Origin: Oxalobacteraceae bacterium | Lineage (GTDB): Bacteria > Pseudomonadota > Gammaproteobacteria > Burkholderiales > Burkholderiaceae_D | Assembly: GCA_947464955.1 (NCBI GenBank) | Contig: CANHZI010000026.1 | Location: 1-36,317 of the forward strand | Length of the DNA: 36,317 nt | Reading direction: 5' to 3' | Shown: positions 9,091 to 17,385 of the stretch, one piece after another | How the letters are laid out: each line of letters opens with the position of its first letter | Position numbering within the stretch: position 1 is the first letter of the stretch | Made by a program: the position numbers and the translations under genes | Notes under the pieces: model-generated | What the model saw: the letters and a program-made list of their open reading frames with translations, nothing else | Databases searched by the model: none | What the model was told of the DNA's origin: nothing

Positions 9091-10332
9091 ATGTCAAGTA
9101 AAGCTTTCGGGCCTCTAGCAGGCATTAAGGTATTGGAACTAGGTACATTGATCGCTGGTCCATTCTGCTCGAGGATGTTGGCGGAATTTGGTGCTGAAGT
9201 GATAAAGGTCGAGGCCCCAGATGGAGGCGATCCTTTGCGGCAATGGCGGGTACTGAAAGATGGGACATCGCTATGGTGGAGCGTTCAAGCGCGCAATAAA
9301 AAAAGTATCTGTCTCAACATGAAGACCGAGGAAGGCCGCAAGATAGCCCGTGAGCTTGCTCTGCAGGCGGATGTCATTATTGAGAACTATCGTCCAGGGG
9401 TACTCGAAAAGTGGCAACTGGGTTACGAAGAATTGAGTGCGATCAATCCTGCATTGATCATGGTTCGTTTGTCTGGATATGGTCAGACGGGGCCAATGCG
9501 AGATTTGCCTGGTTTTGGTGCAATTGGTGAATCAATGGGGGGTTTGCGTTATGTTTCTGGACATCCGGACCGACCACCTGTGCGTGTTGGGATTTCGATA
9601 GGTGATTCGGTTGCTGCCTTGCATGGCGTGATCGGCGCGATGATGGCTTTGCGCCATCGTGATGTGAGTGGTGGGCGCTGGAATGGTAAAGTTGGAGCAG
9701 AGTGTGTGGCAGGTCGTGGGCAAATGGTTGACGTGGCTTTGTATGAATCTGTCTTTAACTTGATGGAATCTTTGGTTCCTGAGTTCGACTATGCTGGGGT
9801 CGTGCGAGAACGCACTGGCGGAGCTCTTCCGGGAATTGTGCCATCCAATACCTACACAACTGGCGACCAAGAGAATATCGTTATAGCCGGCAACGGTGAT
9901 GCAATTTTTCATCGTCTGATGAGGGCAATTGGACGCGATGATTTAGCAGAAGATTCTAGCCTTGCTCGTAACGATGGGCGGGTGCCAAGGACCGCGGAAA
10001 TTGATGCAGCGATACAAGATTGGTGCTCGACTCAGACCATTGAAAGTGCGCTGACTCGTTTGCGTCAGGCTGATGTTCCAGTTGGTAAAATTTACAATGT
10101 AAAAGACATGATGCAAGACCCGCAGTTTAAGGCGCGGGGCATGTTTGAACAGCATCAGTTTGCTGATGGAGAATCAGTCAAAATTCCAGCCATCTCACCG
10201 AAGCTCTCGGTCACCCCAGGGCAAACACAATGGTTAGGGCCGAAACTCGGCGAACACACTGAAGAAATTCTTTCTGACCTCGGTTATAGTGCCGAGGCCA
10301 TTGCAAAGTTAAGAACAAACGCTGCGATTTAG
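9091..10332 (+). CDS. CaiB/BaiF family (class III) CoA-transferase
   Basis: Transfers CoA between carboxylic acids. Starting at ATG 9091 the product is 413 residues. Class III landmarks are present: LAGIKVLELGTLIAGPFCSRMLAEFGAEVIKVE near the N-terminus, WWSVQARNKKSICLNMKTEEG, IIENYRPGVLEKW, and GISIGDSVAALHG, whose Asp aligns by pattern with the catalytic Asp of the family. VDVALYESVFNLMESLVPEF also fits. An unusual ~12-residue insert, RWNGKVGAECVA, lies between HRDVSGG and GRGQMVDV, where relatives usually run straight through. The substrate cannot be told. It starts just after recR and may share its transcript; it is convergent with the MarC-type gene. Confidence 0.9.
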   Translation: MSSKAFGPLAGIKVLELGTLIAGPFCSRMLAEFGAEVIKVEAPDGGDPLRQWRVLKDGTSLWWSVQARNKKSICLNMKTEEGRKIARELALQADVIIENYRPGVLEKWQLGYEELSAINPALIMVRLSGYGQTGPMRDLPGFGAIGESMGGLRYVSGHPDRPPVRVGISIGDSVAALHGVIGAMMALRHRDVSGGRWNGKVGAECVAGRGQMVDVALYESVFNLMESLVPEFDYAGVVRERTGGALPGIVPSNTYTTGDQENIVIAGNGDAIFHRLMRAIGRDDLAEDSSLARNDGRVPRTAEIDAAIQDWCSTQTIESALTRLRQADVPVGKIYNVKDMMQDPQFKARGMFEQHQFADGESVKIPAISPKLSVTPGQTQWLGPKLGEHTEEILSDLGYSAEAIAKLRTNAAI

Positions 10333-10359
10333 ACCTCGCGGCATCTGCATTAATTTCAA

Positions 10360-10962
10360 TTAACTGAGTGTTTTAAGATAGTCGCGTATGCCTGCTAGTA
10401 GCATTTCTACAGCCATCGCGGTCAGAATCAAGCCCATCAGTCGTTCGACTGCGGTCATGGTCCTCTCACCAAGGGCGCGTTGCATTCGTTCAGCACTCAG
10501 TAACACAATCAGCCATACGACGGCAACAGCAGTTAATGCGGCGACATGAATGGCAACATCGAGACGACTGTTTGAAGAAAATAGTAGAACCGTCGCGAGT
10601 GAAGAGGGACCAGCAAGGGCAGGTATTGCAAGAGGAACGATGAAAGGTTCGTGATCGCCCTCAGTGTCACCGAAAACGCCGCCTTCTTGTGGAAAAACCA
10701 TCCTCAATGCAATCAAAAACAAAATTACACCACCACCAATCCTTAAGGAAACTTCTGATAATTGAAGTGCCTCGAGAAAGTGTTTGCCGAAGAACATGAA
10801 TAGGAGCAGCAAGACAAATGCAATCGCGCATTCGCGAACGACAACCCGCCACCTACGTTCTGGTGCAACATGAGATAATGCACTCACGAAGATAGGAATG
10901 TTGCCGAAGGGGTCTGTGACTAAAATCAGCAGTATCAAAGATTGTATAAAGTCTTTAGTCAT
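10360..10962 (-). CDS. MarC/YhgN-type integral membrane protein
   Basis: A 200-residue protein with about six hydrophobic helices and the family hallmarks LLILVTDPFGNIPIFVSAL (residues 10-28) and IGGGVILFLIALRMVFPQ. The length and motif order are closest to the YhgN branch of the MarC family. Despite the name, a role in multiple antibiotic resistance is not supported for the family, and its function remains unknown. The start ATG at 10962 is preceded by an AGGTG-like ribosome site. It is convergent with the CoA-transferase and divergent from the DUF1289 gene. Confidence 0.9.
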   Translation of the reverse strand: MTKDFIQSLILLILVTDPFGNIPIFVSALSHVAPERRWRVVVRECAIAFVLLLLFMFFGKHFLEALQLSEVSLRIGGGVILFLIALRMVFPQEGGVFGDTEGDHEPFIVPLAIPALAGPSSLATVLLFSSNSRLDVAIHVAALTAVAVVWLIVLLSAERMQRALGERTMTAVERLMGLILTAMAVEMLLAGIRDYLKTLS

Positions 10963-11147
10963 CGCGGATCACCTAAATCGGTTGAAATTCAGTGTTGGGA
11001 GTGAAAAGTGCTTACCGTTTCTGCTTTACCGATTTTGCTTTTAAAACAAACTTGCTGTCAATAAATATCAAAGAAGTTGTACTGTTCTCGTTGAATAAGT
11101 TGGCGTTCGATGTGATTCGTGTTCGATCGAATTCTTTTGGAGAGGTA

Positions 11148-11333
11148 ATGGAAGAAAAAAAACAAAGACCGGATACCCCTTGCGTGGCGGTATGTTCCAC
11201 GACTTTTGATGACGTTTGTCGAGGCTGTGGTCGCACAGTTGCCGAAGTCGCTGATTGGGTCTTCATGAGTCAGGAGCAGAAAGATAAAGTATGGGATCGA
11301 ATAACCGCAGAAGGGTACCCACGTCGAAACTGA
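11148..11333 (+). CDS. DUF1289 domain protein, cysteine-rich
   Basis: A 61-residue protein: TPCVAVCSTTFDDVCRGCGRT carries C12, C16, C24 and C27, the four-cysteine pattern of DUF1289, followed by VADWVFMSQEQKDKVWDRI. The cysteines suggest a bound metal or iron-sulfur centre, but no activity is known. The start at 11148 is fixed by GGAGAGG directly upstream; the open frame extends back to 10992 without family similarity. It lies alone before the T2SS operon. Confidence 0.85.
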   Translation: MEEKKQRPDTPCVAVCSTTFDDVCRGCGRTVAEVADWVFMSQEQKDKVWDRITAEGYPRRN

Positions 11334-11471
11334 GCCCTGATTAACCCGAGTATGACTTGATGAAGTACTGATGGCGAAGGCAGTCTGCGCAACTCAATTG
11401 TAAGAATTTTTCCAGTATGAAGTTCAGGTCAAATTTGGCGTATACAATTAGTCCCGCAATTCGACGTTTAG

Positions 11472-11502
11472 TTGTCTTTTTTACGCCTATTCGTGATATG
11501 AT
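11472..11502 (+). promoter_or_regulatory. Candidate promoter of the T2SS operon
   Basis: TTGTCT (11472-11477) and TATGAT (11497-11502) with a 19-base spacer, just upstream of the leader hairpins. The spacing is slightly long, so this is tentative. A second -10-like TATACAAT lies near 11442. Confidence 0.3.
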
Positions 11503-11507
11503 TTATC

Positions 11508-11550
11508 TGACAAGCTTTTGTCAATTTTTCATGTTGGAGTGAAAAATTGA
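11508..11550 (+). promoter_or_regulatory. Leader of the T2SS operon with overlapping inverted repeats
   Basis: Two perfect inverted repeats share bases. TGACAA (11508-11513) pairs with TTGTCA (11518-11523). TCAATTTTTC (11521-11530) pairs with GAAAAATTGA (11541-11550). Because 11521-11523 belong to both, full formation of one excludes the other. The first is followed by a T-run like a terminator. The loop of the second contains ATGTTGGAGTGA together with the first bases of the stem, a start codon, two codons and a stop. Confidence 0.45.
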
Positions 11551-11615
11551 TTGAGTCGAGAAATTGAATGGCCTAATGCCTCAAGTGTGTGATTGAAACT
11601 AGCGAGTTGAATAAA

Positions 11616-12077
11616 ATGAATAAGTTTGCTTTGACAAAAAATGCCGAGAGAAAGCTGCGCTCAATGTCCGGTTTTACTTTGATTGAGATCATGATCGTGT
11701 TGGTGATCATGGGAATTTTGGCCAGTTTGGTTGTGCCGAAATTGATGGGGCGGACTGATGACGCACGAGTATTGCAGGCCAAGCAAGATATATCTACCAT
11801 GCTCGGCGCATTGAAGATGTATAAGCTAGATAATTTAAGATATCCAACGACAGAGCAGGGTTTGCAAGCCTTGGTCGCTAAGCCTACCTCTGGTCCAGCA
11901 GCAAATGGATATAAACCTGAAGGCTACATTTCGAAATTGCCTAAGGATCCTTGGGGTAACACCTATCAATATATGTCACCTGGTTTGAAAGCTGATGTAG
12001 AAATCTTCTCATACGGGCAAGATGGGCAGCCTGGTGGTGCAGGTTATGATGCAGACATTGGATCGTGGGATCTCTAA
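11616..12077 (+). CDS. gspG: T2SS major pseudopilin GspG
   Basis: The main subunit of the type II secretion pseudopilus. After a short basic leader comes the prepilin peptidase site SMSG/FTLIEIMIVLVIMGILASLVVPKLMG with Glu5, then the GspG-specific stretches YKLDNLRYPTTEQGLQALV, LPKDPWGNTYQY and the C-terminal FSYGQDGQPGG with calcium-site-type acidic residues. From ATG 11616 it has 153 residues, normal for the family; an in-frame GTG at 11589 is possible. It is the first gene of the twelve-gene operon, behind a 280-base gap that contains the leader structure. Confidence 0.96.
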   Translation: MNKFALTKNAERKLRSMSGFTLIEIMIVLVIMGILASLVVPKLMGRTDDARVLQAKQDISTMLGALKMYKLDNLRYPTTEQGLQALVAKPTSGPAANGYKPEGYISKLPKDPWGNTYQYMSPGLKADVEIFSYGQDGQPGGAGYDADIGSWDL

Positions 12078-12139
12078 CCAAAGCATGTGATTTGATTTCG
12101 AACTTAATCGCGGTATTAGAGAGTTGACCGGAAGTCGAT

Positions 12140-12607
12140 GTGAGACAGAAACGCAGCGCAGGCTTTACCCTTTTGGAATTGCTCGTGGTTCTTGTAATCA
12201 TGGGCATTATGTTGGGTGCCGTCTCGCTTAACGCGATGCAAAGTACCCGGCAGCGCCTGCAAACCGATGCGCAACGCGTCTCACTATTGTTGCAGTTGGC
12301 TCGTGAAGAAGCCATTGTGCGGAACCGCCCAACAGCATTTGAGGCTAACCAAGAAGGTTATCGTTTCTTGGTGCTGAATGATAATCAGTGGGAAGTTATC
12401 AATGATCTAGAGACTTTGCGAAATCGAAGTTTCACTTTTCCAGAAACTAAGCTGGAGATAGTGCCAAGGGTAGATCAAAACACAGAAAATTTGCGCATTG
12501 TCTTTGGTCGCGAACCCGTTAGCCGACCATTTACCCTTAGCCTGCGAGTAGCCGATGACTTGGTTTCAATCCGTGCCGATGGTGTCGGCCATTTTGTGGT
12601 GGACTAA
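12140..12607 (+). CDS. gspH: T2SS minor pseudopilin GspH
   Basis: A minor pseudopilin of the tip complex region. The N-terminus RQKRSAG/FTLLELLVVLVIMGIMLGAV has the prepilin peptidase site and Glu5. The middle contains RLQTDAQRVSLLLQLAREEAI and the C-terminal half is beta-rich, as in GspH. It has 155 residues and a GTG start at 12140. Its stop is three bases before gspI, so the two are translated together. It was identified by sequence pattern and operon position. Confidence 0.9.
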   Translation: MRQKRSAGFTLLELLVVLVIMGIMLGAVSLNAMQSTRQRLQTDAQRVSLLLQLAREEAIVRNRPTAFEANQEGYRFLVLNDNQWEVINDLETLRNRSFTFPETKLEIVPRVDQNTENLRIVFGREPVSRPFTLSLRVADDLVSIRADGVGHFVVD

Positions 12608-12610
12608 AGC

Positions 12611-13015
12611 ATGAGCAACTCTCTCTTACCGAATCAAGTCAGTAAGTTAAATCGGACATCTGGGTTCACACTACTTGAAGTGTTAGTGGCGTTAGTGATT
12701 GTTGGCACAGTGCTGACAGCTAGCCTTCGAGCCGTTGCAAGTCTGGCGCAAAACAGTAGTGGATTGCGCGCAACGATGATGGCTAATTGGTCTGCAGAAA
12801 ATCGTTTGGCACAGATTCGACTAGGCCATGAGTGGCCAGAATTGGGTGAGCGTAGTTTTCCATGCCCGCAAGGAGAATTGGCCCTGTTGTGTGAAGAGCA
12901 TGTGATTGGTACGCCGAATCCTTCTTTCCGTCGAGTGGAAGTCTTGGTGTTTGAGCCAAACAATTTGCAACGTCGATTAGCCAAGCTGACACAGGTTGTG
13001 CCAAATGCGCCATAG
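12611..13015 (+). CDS. gspI: T2SS minor pseudopilin GspI
   Basis: 134 residues, with the cleavage site TSG/FTLLEVLVALVIVGTVLTASLRA. The short downstream domain includes NWSAENRLAQIRLGHEWPE, matching the AENxL(A)xxR signature typical of GspI. GspI initiates the tip complex with GspJ and GspK. The last eleven bases overlap the start of gspJ. Confidence 0.92.
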   Translation: MSNSLLPNQVSKLNRTSGFTLLEVLVALVIVGTVLTASLRAVASLAQNSSGLRATMMANWSAENRLAQIRLGHEWPELGERSFPCPQGELALLCEEHVIGTPNPSFRRVEVLVFEPNNLQRRLAKLTQVVPNAP

Positions 13016-13661
13016 ATCGCCGTACCGACAATCAGGGTTTACTTTGATCGAACTTTTGGTTGCGGTCACCATTCTTGCCATCATTGCCGTCATGGGGTGG
13101 CGAGGATTGGACAGCATTATTCGTGCTCGTGTTGGACTAAATCAAGAGCTTGAACAAAGTCGCGGCGCTCAAATTAGTTTCGTCCAGCTTGAAAATGATT
13201 GCGCGCATTTGGTCAGTGAAGCGATGTTGCCCCGCCGTGAAAATATCCGTGCATTCGAGCAGCAACTGATTTTGATTCGAACCGTGTACGAAGATAATCA
13301 AGCAACTCGATTACAGGTGGTCGCTTATAGAATGAAGGACGGCGTCTTTAGTCGGCGCGAGTCCATTCCAACTCGGGAGCTATCGGTACTCGATAATTAC
13401 TGGCAGCGAGCAGTCAGCGGCACGGATGATATGCCAGTGGTCGATTTGCAGAAAGATGTTGCAGCGTTTCAGATGCGCACGTGGAATTACGACGAAAATA
13501 CCTGGCGTGTTGCTGGAACTGACCTAGCTGTACCTCAGGCGGCAACTCCGGGATCAAAGCCCGGGAAAGGTGTGCCGCGAAAAACAGGCCTTGAGGTAAT
13601 GATGCAGATCAAGGGGCAAGAGTTCCCTTTGTTGAAGATCTTTTTGTTGGGTGCGGCATGA
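13005..13661 (+). CDS. gspJ: T2SS minor pseudopilin GspJ
   Basis: 218 residues from the ATG at 13005, inside the 3' end of gspI and preceded by an AGG element. The cleavage site is QSG/FTLIELLVAVTILAIIAVMGWRG, and the GspJ-type sequence GLDSIIRARVGLNQELEQ follows. The protein is large for a pseudopilin, as expected for GspJ. The stop overlaps the gspK start (ATGA at 13658-13661), which indicates coupled translation. Confidence 0.93.
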   Translation: MRHRSPYRQSGFTLIELLVAVTILAIIAVMGWRGLDSIIRARVGLNQELEQSRGAQISFVQLENDCAHLVSEAMLPRRENIRAFEQQLILIRTVYEDNQATRLQVVAYRMKDGVFSRRESIPTRELSVLDNYWQRAVSGTDDMPVVDLQKDVAAFQMRTWNYDENTWRVAGTDLAVPQAATPGSKPGKGVPRKTGLEVMMQIKGQEFPLLKIFLLGAA

Positions 13662-14734
13662 AGATTCCATACTCCAAGCAACAACAATCAGGTGTTGCCG
13701 TGGTGACGGCTTTGTTGTTGACGACTTTGGCCATTACGATCGTCGCCAGTTTGTTTTGGCAGCAACAAGTCCAGGTGCGTTCGATCGAGAATCAGCGGTA
13801 CCAATTGCAAAAAAAATGGGTATTGCGTGGGGCACTCGATTGGGCAAGTTTGATTCTTCGCGAGGATGCACGTACCAGCAATGACTTAGATCATTTGGGC
13901 GAACCGTGGGCAGTAAGCCTTGGCGATACTCGTCTTGATCAGTACGTCGAAAACGGCAAAACGGAGGTCGAAGATAGTGATGCGACTTTGTCTGGACAAA
14001 TTAGCGATGCTCAAGCGAAATACAATCTTACGAATTTGGCAATGGATGGTGTGGTTGATGAGCGAGAACTACTTGCTTTCGGGAAGTTGTTGAGCAATTT
14101 GAAGCTTGATCCCAGTCTTGCTAGTACGGTTGCAATGCAAGTAGCTCAAACTCAGGAACGAGTCGTCAAACCGGAAAAGCCGGCAGATGGGAGTTCTTCA
14201 ACGCCTACGGGGCCTACAAATCCCGCTAGCACTCCAATAGGATCAACGAGCGAAACAACAACGAAATCACCGATTGCTGTTGCTGATTCGGCAATTGATG
14301 TATCGATAACAGTCAATTCCGCAGTACAATTTCTAAAGTTTAGTCAGGTAGAGGATTTGTTGGCAGTTCCAGGTTTTTCACCAGAGATGATTTTGCGTTT
14401 GAAAAACTTTGTAACCGTATTGCCGGTTCGAACAACGGTCAATGTGAATACGACCACTGCTGAAGTGCTTTCAGCTCGTTTGGAAAATGTCAGTATGACC
14501 GATGCTGCTTTAATGATTGCGGCCCGTGATAGAAGTTTCTTTCGTGATTTCACACAGTTTCAATTAAACTTCCCCGATAAGTTGAAAGAGTCGGCGAAGA
14601 AAGATGTATCTTTCTCGACTCAGTATTTTATGGTGAATGGGAAAGTTAGATTGAATCGTTCCAATCTTGAGATCAATTCCTTGATCGAACGGATAGGGCA
14701 GAGAACACAAATATTGTGGGTAAAAGAAAATTGA
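13658..14734 (+). CDS. gspK: T2SS minor pseudopilin GspK
   Basis: The largest pseudopilin, at the tip of the pseudopilus. The N-terminus QQQSGVAVVTALLLTTLAITIVASLFWQQQ has a hydrophobic helix but no Glu5, as is usual in GspK. The inserted alpha domain and the SAM-like C-terminal part are represented by LLAVPGFSPEMILRLKNFVTVLP and VNVNTTTAEVLSARL. A Pro/Ser/Thr-rich stretch at ~170-205 (GSSSTPTGPTNPASTPIGST) interrupts the alpha domain. It has 358 residues. The start overlaps gspJ by four bases. Confidence 0.93.
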   Translation: MKIPYSKQQQSGVAVVTALLLTTLAITIVASLFWQQQVQVRSIENQRYQLQKKWVLRGALDWASLILREDARTSNDLDHLGEPWAVSLGDTRLDQYVENGKTEVEDSDATLSGQISDAQAKYNLTNLAMDGVVDERELLAFGKLLSNLKLDPSLASTVAMQVAQTQERVVKPEKPADGSSSTPTGPTNPASTPIGSTSETTTKSPIAVADSAIDVSITVNSAVQFLKFSQVEDLLAVPGFSPEMILRLKNFVTVLPVRTTVNVNTTTAEVLSARLENVSMTDAALMIAARDRSFFRDFTQFQLNFPDKLKESAKKDVSFSTQYFMVNGKVRLNRSNLEINSLIERIGQRTQILWVKEN

Positions 14735-14778
14735 GTCTCAAAGTAAGAACTCATTTCACCAAAAGGGTGTAGAGGAAC

Positions 14779-16047
14779 ATGGCAAGTACGCTTTATATAC
14801 AAATGCCTCCAAAGTCGTTTGCGGATGTCACGCCCGGCTGGAGTGAGCATGCGTTTCCATTTTGTTTGGCGTCTGGGGATAAACATCCCTTACAGCATGG
14901 TCGTCAAAATTTACAGGATCTTCGAGAGTTCTCGAGTAATGCAACTCAGGTTGTGCTCCTTTTGGCTTCGTCTGACGTGAGTTTTTTTAATGTCGAAGTG
15001 CCGCCAATGCCAATGCAAAAATTGCGCAGCGCATTGCCTAATTTGCTTGAAGAGCAGTTGCTGGTTGATCCATCTGAATTACTCTTCGTATGTAGCAATC
15101 CTGTCGATTCTCGTTGTGATGTGGCCGTTGTGTCGCGCACATGGATGGAAACATTGCTGCAGATGTCCAAGGTTCTAGAAGCGCGCAAACTTTCTGCCTT
15201 TCCTTCTGCGCTTGCTTTATCTTGGCAATCAGATCAGATAAGCGCTACGCTTGAATCGGTCGTCGGCATTGAAGATGAATTAATGCTCTCTGTAAAAACA
15301 TCGATGCAGTCTGCGGCGGGAATACCGATTTTCACAGGTACTGAAAAGTTAAACTCTGAACAAGCAGCGAAAGCGCTGGGCACACTTGAACTTTTTACAG
15401 GCGAAAAGAAAGTTCAATTGTTTGTGGATCCTCAGATCAAATCAATCTTCGACCAACTTAGCGCGACCAATGACAATTTGGAAGTGAAGTCCTTAGATTG
15501 GTCTCATAAAGTCGCTTCTGATTTACCACCGATGTTGAATTTGTTTTCCTTGTTGGTGCAGGAGAATCAAGCCTCATTTGATTGGGGGAAATGGCGCTGG
15601 TCGATTATCTTGGCAACGTCGATCGTCTTGATCTCGATTCTCGGATTAAACTGGGAATGGTATCGATTAAAAACAGAAGCGGCATCACTCAATGCATCCT
15701 TGATCTCCACTTACAAGAATCTATTTCCGAACGAGACCAGCTTGCGTGATCCTTTATTGCAATTGCAGCAAAAAATTAATCAGTCTAAGAAGTTGGCGGG
15801 GCAATCGACTGAGGAAGATTTCTTGGTGATGAGTGGGCAATTGGCTCAAGCATGGCAAACCGCACACCCACAAGGAGCACAATTGGCGGGTTTGGAATAC
15901 AAGGAAAAAAGTTTGATTGCAAAACCAAAAAATTCAGGCGAGGTTCAACTGGATCAGTTACGGAGTGCATTGCGTGAGTATGGCCTGAAATTAAGTGTAA
16001 AAGACGGTAGCTATCTTGTGACACGAGATAATGGGAGTGAAAAATGA
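14779..16047 (+). CDS. gspL: T2SS inner-membrane platform protein GspL
   Basis: Links the cytoplasmic ATPase GspE to the periplasmic parts. 422 residues: a cytoplasmic actin-like domain (VEVPPMPMQKLRSALPNLLEEQLL at ~74-97 is typical), a single transmembrane helix at ~274-293 (WSIILATSIVLISILGL) and a periplasmic ferredoxin-like domain with a coiled stretch. It starts at ATG 14779, 44 bases after gspK, and ends in an ATGA overlap with gspM. Confidence 0.92.
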   Translation: MASTLYIQMPPKSFADVTPGWSEHAFPFCLASGDKHPLQHGRQNLQDLREFSSNATQVVLLLASSDVSFFNVEVPPMPMQKLRSALPNLLEEQLLVDPSELLFVCSNPVDSRCDVAVVSRTWMETLLQMSKVLEARKLSAFPSALALSWQSDQISATLESVVGIEDELMLSVKTSMQSAAGIPIFTGTEKLNSEQAAKALGTLELFTGEKKVQLFVDPQIKSIFDQLSATNDNLEVKSLDWSHKVASDLPPMLNLFSLLVQENQASFDWGKWRWSIILATSIVLISILGLNWEWYRLKTEAASLNASLISTYKNLFPNETSLRDPLLQLQQKINQSKKLAGQSTEEDFLVMSGQLAQAWQTAHPQGAQLAGLEYKEKSLIAKPKNSGEVQLDQLRSALREYGLKLSVKDGSYLVTRDNGSEK

Positions 16048-16541
16048 TCGCGCAAGAGTTGTTTTCTGAATTGAAAAGCTCTTGGAGCAAACGGGAGTTA
16101 CGTGAACGACGAGTTTTAAGTTTTGTCGCTCTGATCTGCGTCTTAAGCGTAATTTATTTGCTGGGTATCGATCCTGCTGTTCGAAATCGTCAAAATTTGG
16201 AAAAAAGCATTCCACAACTGAAGCAAAATGCTGCCAAGATGTCAGATCTTGCTGCTCAATATTCGATTGTTTCCAAAAGCCTTGCGGATGGTGTTACACC
16301 AATCACGCGAGAGGCCATTGAGTCGACTTTGGCGCGAAGAAATATTAAGACACAATCCTTGTCAGTCACCAATGAGATTGTACGCTTTCAAGTGAATGTG
16401 GTTGCCTATTCAAACATGATGGAGTGGCTGTTGGAGATGCAAAAGGCTGCGCGTTTGACAGTCGAAGAAATTCGCGTCACTGCATTGACTGAGCCAGGAC
16501 AAGTGAGTGTTGTCGTGACCTTAAAGCAGCAAAGAACTTAA
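16044..16541 (+). CDS. gspM: T2SS inner-membrane platform protein GspM
   Basis: A small bitopic partner of GspL. 165 residues: a short cytoplasmic part with basic residues (WSKRELRERRVLS), one transmembrane helix (FVALICVLSVIYLLGI, ~28-43), then a periplasmic coiled and ferredoxin-like domain that includes MMEWLLEMQKAARLTVEEIRV. The start overlaps the gspL stop (ATGA), and gspN follows after three bases. Confidence 0.92.
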   Translation: MIAQELFSELKSSWSKRELRERRVLSFVALICVLSVIYLLGIDPAVRNRQNLEKSIPQLKQNAAKMSDLAAQYSIVSKSLADGVTPITREAIESTLARRNIKTQSLSVTNEIVRFQVNVVAYSNMMEWLLEMQKAARLTVEEIRVTALTEPGQVSVVVTLKQQRT

Positions 16542-16544
16542 ATC

Positions 16545-17336
16545 ATGTTGCGTGAGTTATCGCGAAGAGCGCAGTTGTTATTTTGGATTTTTGCCCTGTT
16601 CAGTATTGTTCTGACTGTGTTGGTATTTCTCCCAGCAAGTTGGCTCGGTAGTGTAGTTGAGAAACAAACCGCTGGGCGTTTGAGTTTGGGAGATGTGCAG
16701 GGAAGTTTTTGGAAAGGTTCGGCTTTCATAGGAGTGGCAGCGGATCAGAAAAGTCCAGTCACAGCTTTATTCCCTGGAAGATTCACCTGGCATATTTCCC
16801 CCAAATTATTGTTGGGTCAAATTGATGTGGAGCTCGAGAATACTGAGGTCTTGAACGTTCCCGTGAAATTGACGGGGAATTTCACTCAGTGGCGTGTAAG
16901 TGCTGCTAGTTTGCGGCTGCCGCCAGAGCGACTGGAGGGACTAGGAGCACCGTTGAATACGATAGGGCCTAGCGGTAAGATTTTACTGCGTTGGGATGCT
17001 TTAGAAGTGACACGAGTAGGGCGCCAATTGTTCTTAAATGGACATGCGCAATTGAAACTCAATGAAATGGCCTCGAGAGCATCATCAATCAAGCCTCTAG
17101 GAAGTTATGTATTGAATTTTCAATTTAAAGACGACCAGGTTGAAATGTTATTGAGTACGGCACGTGGTCCGATGATGCTAGAAGGTAGTGGCGCAATTGT
17201 GCAAGGAAAGCTTCAGTTTTCTGGAAAAGCATACGCGCAGGTTGGACAGGAAGAAAAATTGGCAAGTTTGTTGAATTTGCTCGGGAGACGTCGCCAAGAA
17301 GGTGACAAACAAGTTATCGCTTTAGAATACAGATGA
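16545..17336 (+). CDS. gspN: T2SS protein GspN
   Basis: An accessory component of type II secretion. 263 residues: an N-terminal transmembrane helix (LLFWIFALFSIVLTVLVFLPASWL), then a beta-rich periplasmic domain with GRLSLGDVQGSFWKGSAFIG and LRLPPERLEGLGAPLNTIGPSGKILLRW, phrases typical of GspN. It is not universal among T2SS but is common in the Burkholderiales and Xanthomonadales types. It lies three bases after gspM; gspD follows. Confidence 0.9.
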   Translation: MLRELSRRAQLLFWIFALFSIVLTVLVFLPASWLGSVVEKQTAGRLSLGDVQGSFWKGSAFIGVAADQKSPVTALFPGRFTWHISPKLLLGQIDVELENTEVLNVPVKLTGNFTQWRVSAASLRLPPERLEGLGAPLNTIGPSGKILLRWDALEVTRVGRQLFLNGHAQLKLNEMASRASSIKPLGSYVLNFQFKDDQVEMLLSTARGPMMLEGSGAIVQGKLQFSGKAYAQVGQEEKLASLLNLLGRRRQEGDKQVIALEYR

Positions 17337-17385
17337 GAAAAAAAGCATGAAGAACAATCGCAATCAAGTTGAGGGTGTTAAAGCA

